Below, in pieces: positions 1-9,071 of a DNA stretch of 12,795 bases. How positions within the stretch are numbered: position 1 is the stretch's first letter; each line of letters opens with the position of its first letter. Both the position numbers and the translations under genes were made by a program. The DNA is taken from positions 821,151 to 833,945 of the forward strand of contig CAMPET010000003.1 in the NCBI GenBank assembly GCA_946803715.1, read 5' to 3'. The notes beneath the pieces were generated by a model. That model saw only the letters and a program-made list of their open reading frames with translations, searched no databases and had not been told where the DNA came from. Origin of the DNA: Beroe ovata (lineage: Eukaryota > Ctenophora > Nuda > Beroida > Beroidae).

Positions 1-31
1 CACACACACACATACACACACACACACACAC
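1..31. repeat. (CA)n microsatellite
   Basis: An alternating CA run with a single T interruption, continuing off the left edge of the window. Confidence 0.9.
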
Positions 32-108
32 GTGATCTCTTGCGCGCCATTACAAGTACTTAACGAGTGTGAGATAATGCGTTGTTACATCACACTCAAA
101 CTTGTGAT

Positions 109-174
109 GTAACTATATGTTACCTTACACTTACACGTGTTGTAACTATATGTCACCTCACACTTACACGTGCT
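109..174. repeat. Two tandem 33-bp units
   Basis: gtaactatatgt plus the ccttacacttacacgtg-like remainder occurs at 109-141 and 142-174 with three or so differences. Further degraded cacacgt/acctcacac pieces follow up to about 260. It is non-coding satellite-like DNA. Confidence 0.7.
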
Positions 175-1190
175 CAGGGCACTGGCAAGTGCCCGCAGCC
201 ACGGAAAGAAAATGGGCGTGGTCCCGGCCCATAACCTCACACGTTACCTCACACGTGATGTATTTCAGTGTATCGAAGAGAGCTGCCGTGAGTGAGTCCA
301 CTTCACCCAGAGAGGAGTTGTCTCCCCTCTTCCCTCCCTCCTTCACACCACCACCTCCGCCAGGCTCTGGCGCGTGTACACAGGTACAATATGGACGATA
401 ACAGCTGCACTACCGCATGGCCACCGCGCTATTCTCACACTTTCCCACTACACTCATAGTCATACTACTAGTGAAACTACTTTCTATAATACGCAACTCT
501 CATATCAACCCACTCATTATTTCTTTCTTACCGCTACTCAAATCCCTGCATACAATCCTGTTCATTCGTCATACCGTCGTTTCAGGAGGGAAGCAGGAAC
601 AGGGAGTTCATATCAACACCGCCTCCTCTCATGCCTGAATGTGAGCAGCTGCCGGAGAAGAAGAAATGATCATCGTGAGTCAAGGAGTAAGATTGTGTAA
701 GTGTTACGGGACTTGTCAGATTGAGATAAAATCTGACAATTACGGGACTATTGCGATTCAATTCCAATTCAGTCAGCGAAGAGACCCTTGAAGTTGATAT
801 AGCCTCGACTGTAAGTCATTTACAGAGTCGGCACTTACACTTACTAAGTGTAAGTCAGGTGTTGAAGTTCGATAAAAGACGACAAAGATTATGAAAGACG
901 TTCATTTTTGATATTTTATGTTATTAATATTATTTGAAAACTACGTTTAAGTTTAAGTTTAACTTTATTATTTAAAACACATTTATAAATATAAGTATAA
1001 CTTAAAAATGTCGCGACGACGTCAAACTTTTACTTATAGCTATTCACCGTCACGTTACGCCTTATCACTTATGTTATTGTTTGATTGTAATTGTATCTGT
1101 AATTTGTAATAAATATAATAATCGCATAATCATAATGATAACGTGATGTAATCTGAATTTCAATTCCATTTCCAAATTGAGACCTTGGAA
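175..1190. other. Intergenic stretch without recognised genes
   Basis: Open frames on both strands here show no domain and no sign of codon constraint. Short hairpins occur, for example a palindromic cagatt...aaatctg at 718-738 and gtaagtcatttac at 810-822. From 900 to 1150 the DNA is strongly AT-rich. Confidence 0.45.
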
Positions 1191-1293
1191 TTTTTGTCAG
1201 ATTTCATCTGACCTCTGTTAGTGTTTCTCGCGCGTGCCTTCATAGTTCATGTGCACACGTTGCAATTGCGCGCCTCTGTTCTACTCACTACTC

Positions 1294-1371
1294 GTTTGTA
1301 GGATTTCACCCTACCCTTGCTGGCGGGATTGAAAATCGCGCGCACCGACGGTAGGGTAAAATCCTACAAAC
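1294..1371. repeat. Short hairpin element with 21-bp inverted repeats
   Basis: The arms are 1294-1314 and 1351-1371 (gtttgtaggatttyaccctac) with one mismatch and a 36-bp GC-rich loop. This looks like a MITE or a solo hairpin of a DNA transposon. No target-site duplication was identified with confidence. Confidence 0.6.
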
Positions 1372-1411
1372 TACTCGTAGAACCATGACCACGGAGACGC
1401 GCAGCGCGCTT

Positions 1412-1482
1412 GCCGGATGTTATCTGTCGACTGTTTCTTGCGCGCGCCGCGCGCAAGAAACAGTGGACAGATAACATCCGGC
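1412..1482. repeat. 71-bp near-perfect palindrome
   Basis: The 35-bp arms 1412-1446 and 1448-1482 flank one unpaired base with a single mismatch. The core is a CG-rich gcgcgc tract flanked by caagaaacag/ctgtttcttg. It can form a cruciform and belongs to the GC-rich hairpin cluster of this region. Confidence 0.8.
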
Positions 1483-1764
1483 GCGGCAATGCTGAATGCG
1501 GCGCGGGAACAGCTTGCGCCGCGCGCGCGTAAAACGAAATTCTTGACAGGGTCTATTATCGTGATCGATTGTTTGGCGATCATGCTAGACCGCTGATGCA
1601 ACTTGCAAGCCGCGAATAACTGAGGTCAGATAATTAATTTAAAACTGAGGTCAGATAAAATCTGACAAGTTTATCATCGATCGAGATCATCTGTCGAGAA
1701 TTTCGTTTCGCGCGCGGCGCAATTAACTTATTCTCAGACTTGCTAATTGCTTCGCGGCTTGCAT
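1483..1764. other. Mosaic of GC-rich hairpin fragments
   Basis: Fragments such as the gatcatgctagaccgctgatg part near 1578-1600 recur as reverse complement in 6680-6710. Fragments of the palindromic motif gtcagataaaatctgac recur at several places. No gene is visible. Confidence 0.45.
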
Positions 1765-1802
1765 CAGCGGTCAGACAACAACACAGCGGTCAGACAACAA
1801 CA
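1765..1802. repeat. Two tandem 19-bp units
   Basis: cagcggtcagacaacaaca occurs twice without a gap, at 1765-1783 and 1784-1802. It lies at the left border of the duplication, where copy B has only one diverged version, and could be a footprint of an insertion. Confidence 0.7.
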
Positions 1803-1862
1803 CAGGTAATGGTATTACTGACATGAAGACTCAGAGAAAGTTAAGCTCGAAATGGATTGCAT

Positions 1863-1989
1863 CAGATTCTATCCGACCTAGTCTGTTTCTCGCGCGTGCC
1901 TTCATCGAAACCTGCTTCGGCCTTCGATGAAGGCGTGCGCGTGTGCGCCGCGCGCTCGAGAAACAGAGGTCAGATTGGGATAAAATCTG
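1863..1989. mobile_element. Nested hairpin element (MITE-like), copy A only
   Basis: The outer arms 1863-1892 and 1957-1989 (cagatt-ctatcc...tttctcg against its complement) are imperfect. The inner arms 1898-1909 and 1923-1934 (gccttcatcgaa/ttcgatgaaggc) are perfect. At the matching place copy B (about 6972-7013) keeps the outer tips but lacks roughly 90-100 bp of the interior. A related tip occurs at about 1195-1245. No transposase is present, so if mobile it is non-autonomous. Confidence 0.55.
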
Positions 1990-2730
1990 AAAAGATGAAG
2001 AAATGGTACGACTAAGCATTAACTGTAAGTCAAAGGCATACTGATAGTGATACGAATTGGAAGACGAAACTGAATAGTGGATATTTCGAATATCAATATT
2101 ATTTGAAGCTGATACCTGAACTTCCAGTTCCAGTGATTTTGATTGTATTTATCACCGATTATATTTAATTTATAGTTGTACCAGCTTACAGCTATAAACT
2201 GTATACTAGTCACAGACTTGCCAATACCATAATCAATAATCATGATAGACCTGGACAAGATTCAGATATTATTGTCATGTATGATGAAGTATACTTCATG
2301 CATGATAAGCATTATCATTGTGATCACTATCAGTCCTATTTTAATTTATTTGAGCTATCTATCTACAAAAACACTTGCACACTATAAGTATAATTAATGT
2401 TATGTTTACTGTATAATTATTTGCATGATTAACTGTATAATTAACCAAGCACTAAAAATAAAAACAGCTGCAGCAAACGCCTACTTTTTACACATATTAA
2501 CACTTTTACAATTAGCAATCTTATAGTTAAAGCACACGCAGTTTAATACAATAATTCAGCTTTTCTTATTTTAGTTATTATAGAACCGTTCCATATTAGC
2601 TTTCATAATCATTGGCTGATGAGATGAGGTTAAGTCTTGCTGTGTTTATGACTGTCAGTTGCAAATGCAATGAAGCCGCATAATGACACTCACACTCAGT
2701 GACTGGGATAGTAACATCACATCAGGGACA
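1990..2730. other. AT-rich 3' flank of PLAT copy A
   Basis: It is non-coding and aligns with 7014-7722 with scattered substitutions and small slippage indels. A perfect 16-bp palindrome ATGAAGTATACTTCAT lies at 2284-2299 and is kept in copy B at 7288-7303. A minus-strand AATAAA lies at 2345-2350. Confidence 0.5.
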
Positions 2731-4541
2731 TCATGACGTCACCAAATCATCATCTTCCCCCTCCCCCTCTACAGCAGAATCTGGTTTCCTCCCATCCGGC
2801 CACAGAATCCTGAACAGCTCTCTATTCCCCTTCTTCTTATCTATCCACTCATCACAAGGGAACATGTACTTCTCCCCAGACGATTGGTTCGTGACAGCCA
2901 CGTATTCGAGACACCAACTAGCACCTAGACCCGCACCGTCAGTTTCTATCTTGATCTTGGTCAGGTTTCCGAAGTCCGCCAACTCGAGGTCAAAACTCGA
3001 GATTTCGTTTCGTTCAAACAGATTTTCGTCTGATTTGACGAGCGCTAGTTTCCCCGAATCACTCGTTTTCCCGAACATGGTGATAAACACATTAGCGTCC
3101 GTCCCGGCAGCGAACTTGTCCGCTGTTTTAACCTCCACAAGGAACTTTGTCAGGGTGGGGGTTTTGATTTTGGGGGCCGGAGCCGAGCGAATCCGGGCCG
3201 GGTGATCGGGATTGAACGGTTGTGCCGAGGTAACTGCCAACTTTCTGTAGCTTTTCCGTTTGGGTGTGCCGGGTAGAGACAACCAATGGTTACACGTGAA
3301 CACAAACTCTGACTGGGGTGAGGGTCGCCTGCTCACAATTATCTGGTGCAGATGACACTGTCTGATTGGGTCCTTGTCTGGGTCTACACCATCACGGGGA
3401 GCAAGCCCTATCCTAGCGTGTGTTATCTCGCCCACGTCTACGCAAGGGAAGAAAAACACATCACTCGTGTTCTTGTCGAAAAACCGTCCTGAGTTGTTCG
3501 CCAGTGTAAACTTATCGGAGGTTTTGTCACGCCCCTCTAGGGAGACCCACAGATCATGACTTGTCCCGGCATCCCTCTTGTTGGATATGGTCACAACTAT
3601 CTCATACCCCTCCTCTTTCCCCTTGCTCTCCTCTTCCCCAGCCCCCTCATCCTGCTCTGCAGGCAGATTCTCACAGATCAGATCACGTGACACGTTCTTG
3701 TCATCCTTCTTGCTGGATAACCACTTGTTACACGGGAATATGTACTCCTCTCCTCCACCAGCCGATACTGTCACTTTGGCAAGATGCCAACTAGATGCCA
3801 TGGCACTGTCATCGTGCCATATCCTCACACGTCGAATTGTGCCCAGGGGCAGGAGATCGAATGAGAATGTATCGGTGGAATTTCGCTCAAATTTGTTCAT
3901 GTTTTCGCTGGTCTTGAGTTCGAGCGTACCCGAATCTCCACTATCCCCGTGTAGTATGATAGACACGTTGGCGTCAGTGCCACAGGCAAACAGATCTGAT
4001 GTCTGGACAGTGATTGTGTAGGTAACTTTGCCAGCGGCCGGAGCATTGTCAATCCTGAGGGCCACGTCCAGCGATGCTCCTGAGGTTAGGATGTGGGGTC
4101 AGGGACAAGTAAGGATGTGGACAGGGACAGGGTTCGAATTTGTGTGAAGAGAATGTGAAACTGAGAGTCAATATCATGCAGTTCTTATAACAGGAAAATT
4201 CAGTTCAATGTTTTGGGATGTGGTGTTGACCGTAACGGGACTAATGGTTAAAGCTATAGCCCAAATCCTGGCGCCATTATTAAACTGAGGACAGAATTGT
4301 CAAAAAGAATTGAAAGTATGAGGTAGTTATTACCTTTTTCGAGCCATTCACTAGTTTCAAACGCGTATTCCTGCCCGGAATCCAAGTTCTTGATGATCAT
4401 CTTGGCGAGGAGCCAATTATTCTTCCCGTCTGCGAGTTGTACTCTGATTCTGGTCAGTTCACCAAGCTCTGGTATTTCAATTGGGATGACAGCTGTCACG
4501 GCTCGAGTGAAACGAGATCCTCCCTTACTCGATAGTGTTAT
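2731..4541 (-). pseudogene. Partial second copy (copy A) of the PLAT gene: last two exons only
   Basis: Exons 4541-4334 and 4079-2731 correspond base for base in layout to the last two exons of the full gene, shifted by 4992 bp, with the same intron borders and an intact reading frame to TGA. They encode the second half of PLAT 3 and PLAT 4-6. The upstream exons are missing: sequence similarity stops at 4548, one base before the N at 4549, where a CKS exon begins. No start codon or promoter is evident, so as drawn this is a 5'-truncated fragment. The frame is nevertheless unbroken, and most substitutions against copy B are silent, so it was recently under constraint. It may be a misplaced allele of copy B rather than a true pseudogene. 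Confidence 0.75.
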
Positions 4542-4548
4542 CTGGAGA

Positions 4549-4549
4549 N
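4549..4549. other. Ambiguous base N at the CKS/PLAT copy A junction
   Basis: A single N sits exactly where similarity between copies A and B ends and where CKS coding sequence begins. It probably marks a contig join or a closed gap of unknown size rather than a single uncertain base. Confidence 0.7.
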
Positions 4550-4632
4550 AGCTCTTTGGGAATGGTAACGTGACGGTACTCGTATTTGTTGTCCGCATAC
4601 TTCTCACTGTAACTCATGTCATTGGCAGACAT
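4549..4632 (-). CDS. CKS1: CKS-type cyclin-dependent kinase regulatory subunit, first coding exon only (cut at N)
   Basis: An ATG at 4632 opens 28 codons, MSANDMSYSEKYADNKYEYR and on through HVTIPKEL, matching the N-terminus of CKS proteins (about 75-80 aa): the Y-S-(D/E)-K-Y, the (F/Y)EYRHV strand and the PK(D/E) turn. Lys11 and Arg20 fall at the same numbers as the phosphate-binding residues of human CKS1. CKS proteins bind CDKs and steer phosphorylated substrates and SCF-Skp2. The last codon is CTN, Leu whatever the N is. Beyond the N the sequence switches to the PLAT exon, and the CKS frame meets TAA after eight codons with no CKS similarity. The rest of CKS, with its GW-x-HY motif, was not found in the window. 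Symbol assigned by family only. Confidence 0.8.
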
Positions 4633-4850
4633 CTTTACTAGAGACCTTAGCTAACGGAGGGAGGGGGAATCCAGGGTCAGTTTGATATACAGGATTTTAC
4701 AGAATGCTGGGATATACGATGACACATTTCAGCAGCGGCCCCTAGAGTCGAATGATCACTCCATGATTTAAATATAAAACGAGATTAGCTTAGCTTATTT
4801 ACATTATTAAATATAAACATCATCTACTATTTACACTACTGATCAGGGGG
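4633..4850. other. Upstream (5') region of the CKS exon
   Basis: This stretch lies 5' of the CKS start codon on the minus strand and should hold its leader and promoter. No TATA box or clear transcription start could be assigned. The part nearest the gene is purine-rich on the plus strand (ggagggaggggg), and beyond about 4760 it is AT-rich. No other gene is seen. Confidence 0.4.
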
Positions 4851-5011
4851 CTGGCAAGCCCCCCGCGGCATCTGTAGTTGATGTTGAACCCGCGAGCAAA
4901 AAGGGCCCGAAGGGCCCTTTTTGCGAGCTCGCTCACCGAGGCGGCCCGAAGGGCCGACTTGGTGAGCTTTTTGCGTTTATGTAACGCGCCAAAAGCTGCG
5001 GCGCTTGCCAG
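4851..5011. repeat. Three-stem GC-rich hairpin element (161 bp)
   Basis: The outer 9-bp stem 4851-4859 / 5003-5011 (ctggcaagc/gcttgccag) encloses two hairpins. One is a perfect 13-bp stem at 4896-4908 / 4912-4924. The other is a 17-bp stem at 4931-4947 / 4951-4967 with one G-T pair and one mismatch. Both have the loop ccc-GAA-ggg. It stands out as a GC-rich island in AT-rich DNA. It is probably a small non-autonomous mobile element or a structured RNA; no known RNA family was recognised. Confidence 0.6.
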
Positions 5012-5308
5012 ACCCTACTATATGTTTTTACGGATTCGCCGAACTTCGACTATCAATAACTCCGCTTCTATTCATACAATTGTTATGAAACTTTGTATTC
5101 CGTCTATTTATATCATAGAGAGGCAGCAACCAAAATTTCAAGTAAATCGGTTAATAAATGACGAAGTTATAGCAACTTGAAATCGCCAAAATCAAGGGTG
5201 TTTGTGTGTTTTAGTGGTACGATTACATATATAGATACATATGACATACAGAGAGACAACACTTTTACATCAAAAGTACCCCCTCTTTGAACCTTCATAA
5301 CTTCTGAA
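5012..5308. other. AT-rich non-coding stretch left of the palindrome
   Basis: No coding similarity or clear repeat is visible. The left palindrome arm begins at 5309, and the sequence before it has no counterpart on the far side because the right arm ends at the N. Confidence 0.4.
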
Positions 5309-6528
5309 CCGCAAAAGATACATCGAATATCGACCCAGCGTAGGACAGAGGAATGATGGGGCTTTACGAAAATGGTCCTCAAAATTATTCTCTGACGCTC
5401 ATATGACGTCATAATGACGTCACAATATGACGAATTCTGGTAGCCCGCAAAATCGATGATTTTGAGATTGAAGATGCGTTTTTCGATATAAAACTTATCA
5501 AATACCGTCAGGTTGTTCGTTGTCTGATAAATTTGATAACAGTGCTTCGGTGCTTTGTAAAGCTAATTAGCTTACTACCTAATTAACCTAATTAGTGTTA
5601 ATATCTCGACATCTGAAATAGGTAGACAGGTTTTTCCAACGGAGTATGATAGCTTGGTTCCTGATATTATCACTCAGTGATCGTACTTCACTTTCGGACC
5701 CAATAAACTAATTGAATATTGACCAATTAAATTGGCATTTTTGTCAAAATGACTTGAGCATACTGTTCTATCGAAAAATAGTGATATTTTTTCCAAAACC
5801 AAATAAGATTTGGGTGTTGTTGTCCGCAGCATCTGTGCGTTCTTGATTCTAAAGTCAATGATATGATAAAAACGCGGCATATATGACTGACTGCCGCTGC
5901 ATCACCAGAAAAAGCTACGGTGTTTCTCAACGTGATGTGGCGGCAGACAGTCATATATGTCGCGTTTTTATCATATCATTGACTTTAGAATCAAGAACGC
6001 ACAGATGCTGCGGACAACAACACCCAAATCTTATTTGGTTTTGGAAAAAATATCACTATTTTTCGATAGAACAGTATGCTCAAGTCATTTTGACAAAAAT
6101 GCCAATTTAATTGGTCAATATTCAATTAGTTTATTGGGTCCGAAAGTGAAGTACGATCACTGAGTGATAATATCAGGAACCAAGCTATCATACTCCGTTG
6201 GAAAAACCTGTCTACCTATTTCAGATGTCGAGATATTAACACTAATTAGGTTAATTAGGTAGTAAGCTAATTAGCTTTACAAAGCACCGAAGCACTGTTA
6301 TCAAATTTATCAGACAACGAACAACCTGACGGTATTTGATAAGTTTTATATCGAAAAACGCATCTTCAATCTCAAAATCATCGATTTTGCGGGCTACCAG
6401 AATTCGTCATATTGTGACGTCATTATGACGTCATATGAGCGTCAGAGAATAATTTTGAGGACCATTTTCGTAAAGCCCCATCATTCCTCTGTCCTACGCT
6501 GGGTCGATATTCGATGTATCTTTTGCGG
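5309..6528. repeat. Large palindrome (foldback) with ~597-bp arms
   Basis: The left arm 5309-5905 is the reverse complement of the right arm 5932-6528, centred at 5918.5, with about 26 bp of spacer. The segments I compared in the outer parts of the arms match perfectly with no indels. The only mismatches I found are a handful close to the apex (5878 against 5959, and three within 5881-5905). The arms are AT-rich, contain TGACGTCA sites, and code for nothing recognisable; mirrored open frames in both arms are a consequence of the symmetry. It could be a foldback-type element, a real inverted duplication, or a product of assembly or library chimerism. Confidence 0.92.
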
Positions 6529-6529
6529 N
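6529..6529. other. Ambiguous base N at the end of the palindrome
   Basis: A single N falls exactly at the outer end of the right palindrome arm and at the first base of the next inverted-repeat element (6530-6756). Together with 4549 it delimits a 1979-bp block that belongs to neither PLAT copy. Confidence 0.7.
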
Positions 6530-6756
6530 CGGAGTATTTGGGTCACGCAGCGCGGGAACACGAATAAGTTTGAAGTTTGCGCCGCGCGCGCAATTCAAAA
6601 CTTGTCGATCGATGATAGACCCTGCATCGAGAATTTCGTTTTGCGCGCACACGGCGCAAACTTATTCTCAGACACTGACAGAGCCGCTTGCATCAGCGGT
6701 CTAGCATCGCCAGACAATTCAAAACTGTTCCCGCGCTGCGTGACCCAAATACTCCG
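6530..6756. mobile_element. 227-bp element with perfect 31-bp terminal inverted repeats (MITE-like)
   Basis: The termini 6530-6560 and 6726-6756 are exact reverse complements and begin cggagtatttgggtcac. Nested inside is a second, imperfect inverted repeat, 6562-6593 against 6641-6667, with gaataagttt and a CG-rich core. There is no coding capacity. The left end abuts the N at 6529, so a target-site duplication cannot be checked. Confidence 0.72.
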
Positions 6757-6886
6757 CGCGCCTCTGGTCTCCGTCCTTTCTACGACTTTTCACTTTTCAG
6801 TTCACTGAGTAGAACAGGGGCGCGCAACGTGTGCATGTGCACATTCAAAACGAAATTCTCAACAGGGTTTATCATCGATCGACAGA
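6757..6886. other. GC-rich mosaic sequence between the hairpin element and copy B
   Basis: It contains pieces (gagtagaacag, gcgcgcaa, cgtgtgca) that match 1240-1290 in reverse orientation, so this segment appears inverted between the two copies. No gene is seen. Confidence 0.4.
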
Positions 6887-7013
6887 CGACAACACAGGTA
6901 ATGGTATTACTGACATGAAGACTAAGAGAAAGTTAAGCTCGAAATTTAATCATAATGGATTGCATCAGACTTTATCCGACCTCTGTTTCTCGATTGAGAT
7001 AAAATCTGAAAAG

Positions 7014-7722
7014 ATGAAGAAATGGTATGAATAAGCATAAGCTGTAAGTCGAAGGCATACTGATAGTGATACGAATTGGAAGACGAAACTGAATAGTGGA
7101 TATTTCGAATATTATTTGAAGCTGATAGTGATACCTGAACTTCCAGTTCCAGTGATTATGATTGTGTTTATCACAGATTATAGTTATACCAGCTTACAGC
7201 TATAAACAGTATTTTAGTCACAGACTTGCCAATACCATAATCATAATGATAGACCTGGACAAGATTCAGATATTATTGTCATGTATGATGAAGTATACTT
7301 CATGCATGATAAGCATTATCATTGTGATCACTATCAGTCCTATTTTAATTTATTTGAGCTATCTATCTACAAAAACACTTGCACACTATAAGTATAATTA
7401 ATGTTATGTTTACTGTATAATTATTTGCATGATTAACTGTATAATTAACCAAGCACTAAAAATAAAAACAGCTGCAGCAAACGCCTACTTTTTACACATA
7501 TTAACACTTTTACAATTAGCAATCTTATAGTTGAAGCACAAGCAGTTTAATACAATAATTCAGCTTTTCTTATTTTAGTTATTATAGAACCGTTCCATAT
7601 TAGTTTTCATAATCATTGGCTGATGAGATGAGGTTAAGTCTTACAGTGTTGATGACTGTCAGTTGCAATGAAGCCGCATAGTGACACTCAGTGACTGGGA
7701 TAGTAACATCACATCAGGGACA
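7014..7722. other. AT-rich 3' flank of PLAT copy B
   Basis: It is the counterpart of 1990-2730. A plus-strand open frame at 7162-7401 is AT-driven, low in complexity and not kept in copy A, so no gene is called. Confidence 0.5.
7349..7354 (-). promoter_or_regulatory. Candidate polyadenylation signal AATAAA of the PLAT gene
   Basis: The plus strand TTTATT reads AATAAA on the coding strand, about 370 bp after the stop codon. It is conserved at 2345-2350 in copy A. No other canonical hexamer was noticed nearer to the stop. In AT-rich DNA this can occur by chance. Confidence 0.25.
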
Positions 7723-9071
7723 TCATGACGTCACCAAATCATCATCTTCCCCCTCCTCCTCTACAGCAGAATCTGGTTTCCTCCCCTCCGGCCACAGAAT
7801 CCTGAACAGCTCTCTATTCCCCTTCTTCTTGTCTATCCACTCATCACAAGGGAACATGTACTTCTCCCCCGAAGATTGGTTCGTGACTGCGACGTACTCG
7901 AGACACCAACTAGCACCTAGACCCGCACCGTCGGTTTCTATCTTGATCTTGGTCAGGTTTCCGAAGTCCGCCAACTCGAGGTCAAAACTCGAGATTTCGT
8001 TTCGTTCAAACAGATTCTCATCTGATTTGACGAGTGCTAGTTTCCCCGAATCACTCGTCTTCCCGAACATGGTGATAAACACGTTAGCGTCCGTCCCGGC
8101 AGCGAACTTGTCCGCTGTTTTAACCTCCACAAGGAAGTTTGTCAGGGTGGGGGTTTTGATTTTGGGGGTCGGAGCCGAACGAATCCGGGCCGGGTGATCG
8201 GGATTAAACGGTTGTGCCGAGGTAACTGCCAACTTTCTGTAGCTTTTCCGTTTGGGTGTGCCGGGTAATGACAACCAATGGTTACACGTGAACACAAACT
8301 CTGATTGGGGTGAGGGTCGCCTGCTCACAATAATCTGGTGCAGATGACACTGTCTAATTGGGTCCTTGTCTGGGTCTACACCATCACGGGGTGCAAGCCC
8401 TATCCTAGCGTGTGTTATCTCGCCCACGTCTACGCAAGGGAAGAAAAACACATCACTCGTGTTCTTGTCGAAAAACCGTCCTGAGTTGTTCGCCAGTGTA
8501 AACTTATCGGAGGTTTTGTCACGCCCCTCTAGGGAGACCCACAGATCATGACTTGTCCCGGCATCCCTCTTGTTGGATATGGTCACAACTATCTCATACC
8601 CCTCCTCTTTCCCCTTGCTCTCCTCTTCCCCAGCCCCCTCATCCTGCTCTGCAGGCAGATTCTCACAGATCAGATCACGTGACACGTTCTTGTCATCCTT
8701 CTTGCTGGATAACCACTTGTTACACGGGAATATGTACTCCTCTCCTCCACCAGCCGATACTGTCACTTTGGCAAGATGCCAACTAGATGCCATGGCACTG
8801 TCATCGTGCCATATCCTCACACGTCGAATTGTGCCCAGGGGCAGGAGATCGAATGAGAATGTATCGGTGGAATTTCGCTCAAATTTGTTCATGTTTTCGC
8901 TGGTCTTGAGTTCGAGCGTACCCGAATCTCCACTATCCCCGTGTAGTATGATAGACACGTTGGCGTCAGTGCCACAGGCAAACAGATCTGATGTCTGGAC
9001 AGTGATTGTGTAGGTAACTTTGCCAGCGGCCGGAGCATTGTCAATCCTGAGGGCCACGTCCAGCGATGCTC
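7723..9071 (-). CDS. PLAT gene terminal exon: PLAT domains 4, 5 and 6 and acidic tail (copy B)
   Basis: Acceptor CTAACCTCAG|GAGCAT; 449 codons to TGA. Three PLAT domains lie in one uninterrupted exon. Domain 4 has [28 protein letters not shown] and FPCNKWL. Domain 5 follows a Glu-rich spacer and is divergent: the GTDAN motif is replaced by GTSHD, and the Trp loop by a longer DPDKDP insert, but FTCNHWL is kept. Domain 6 has [25 protein letters not shown] and FPCDEWI. The protein ends in an acidic tail, GEDDDLVTS. It differs from copy A at four residues: Thr for Ala, Asn for Lys, Glu for Asp and Glu for Gly. Confidence 0.93.

Larger units (their letters stand above)
1795..4548. repeat. Copy A of a large direct duplication
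   Basis: Matches 6887-9540. From 2731 to 4548 the offset is a constant 4992 with no indels. Left of that, the 3' flank aligns with short indels plus a hairpin of roughly 90-100 bp present only in copy A. Bases 3401-4548 are identical to copy B by eye. Bases 2731-3400 differ at about 24 positions. Confidence 0.9.

Noticed and set aside
117-700. Plus-strand open frames near the left edge
   Set aside because: They overlap satellite-like repeats and have no recognisable domain or splice context.
2699-3205. 168-residue open frame on the plus strand (and its twin at 7691-8197)
   Set aside because: It lies antisense to the PLAT terminal exon and has no domain; its conservation between copies follows from the minus-strand coding sequence.
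3374-4021. Plus-strand open frames inside copy A (twins at 8366-9013)
   Set aside because: They are shadows of the PLAT exon on the opposite strand, Ser/Pro-rich and without recognisable motifs.
4254-4607. A single 117-residue open frame running from CKS sequence into PLAT
   Set aside because: It reads CKS DNA in the wrong frame, crosses the N and then enters the PLAT exon and intron; not a real fusion protein.
5674-6163. Mirror-image 68- and 75-residue open frames in both palindrome arms
   Set aside because: They are identical because the arms are reverse complements; no domain or coding signature, and AT-rich composition.
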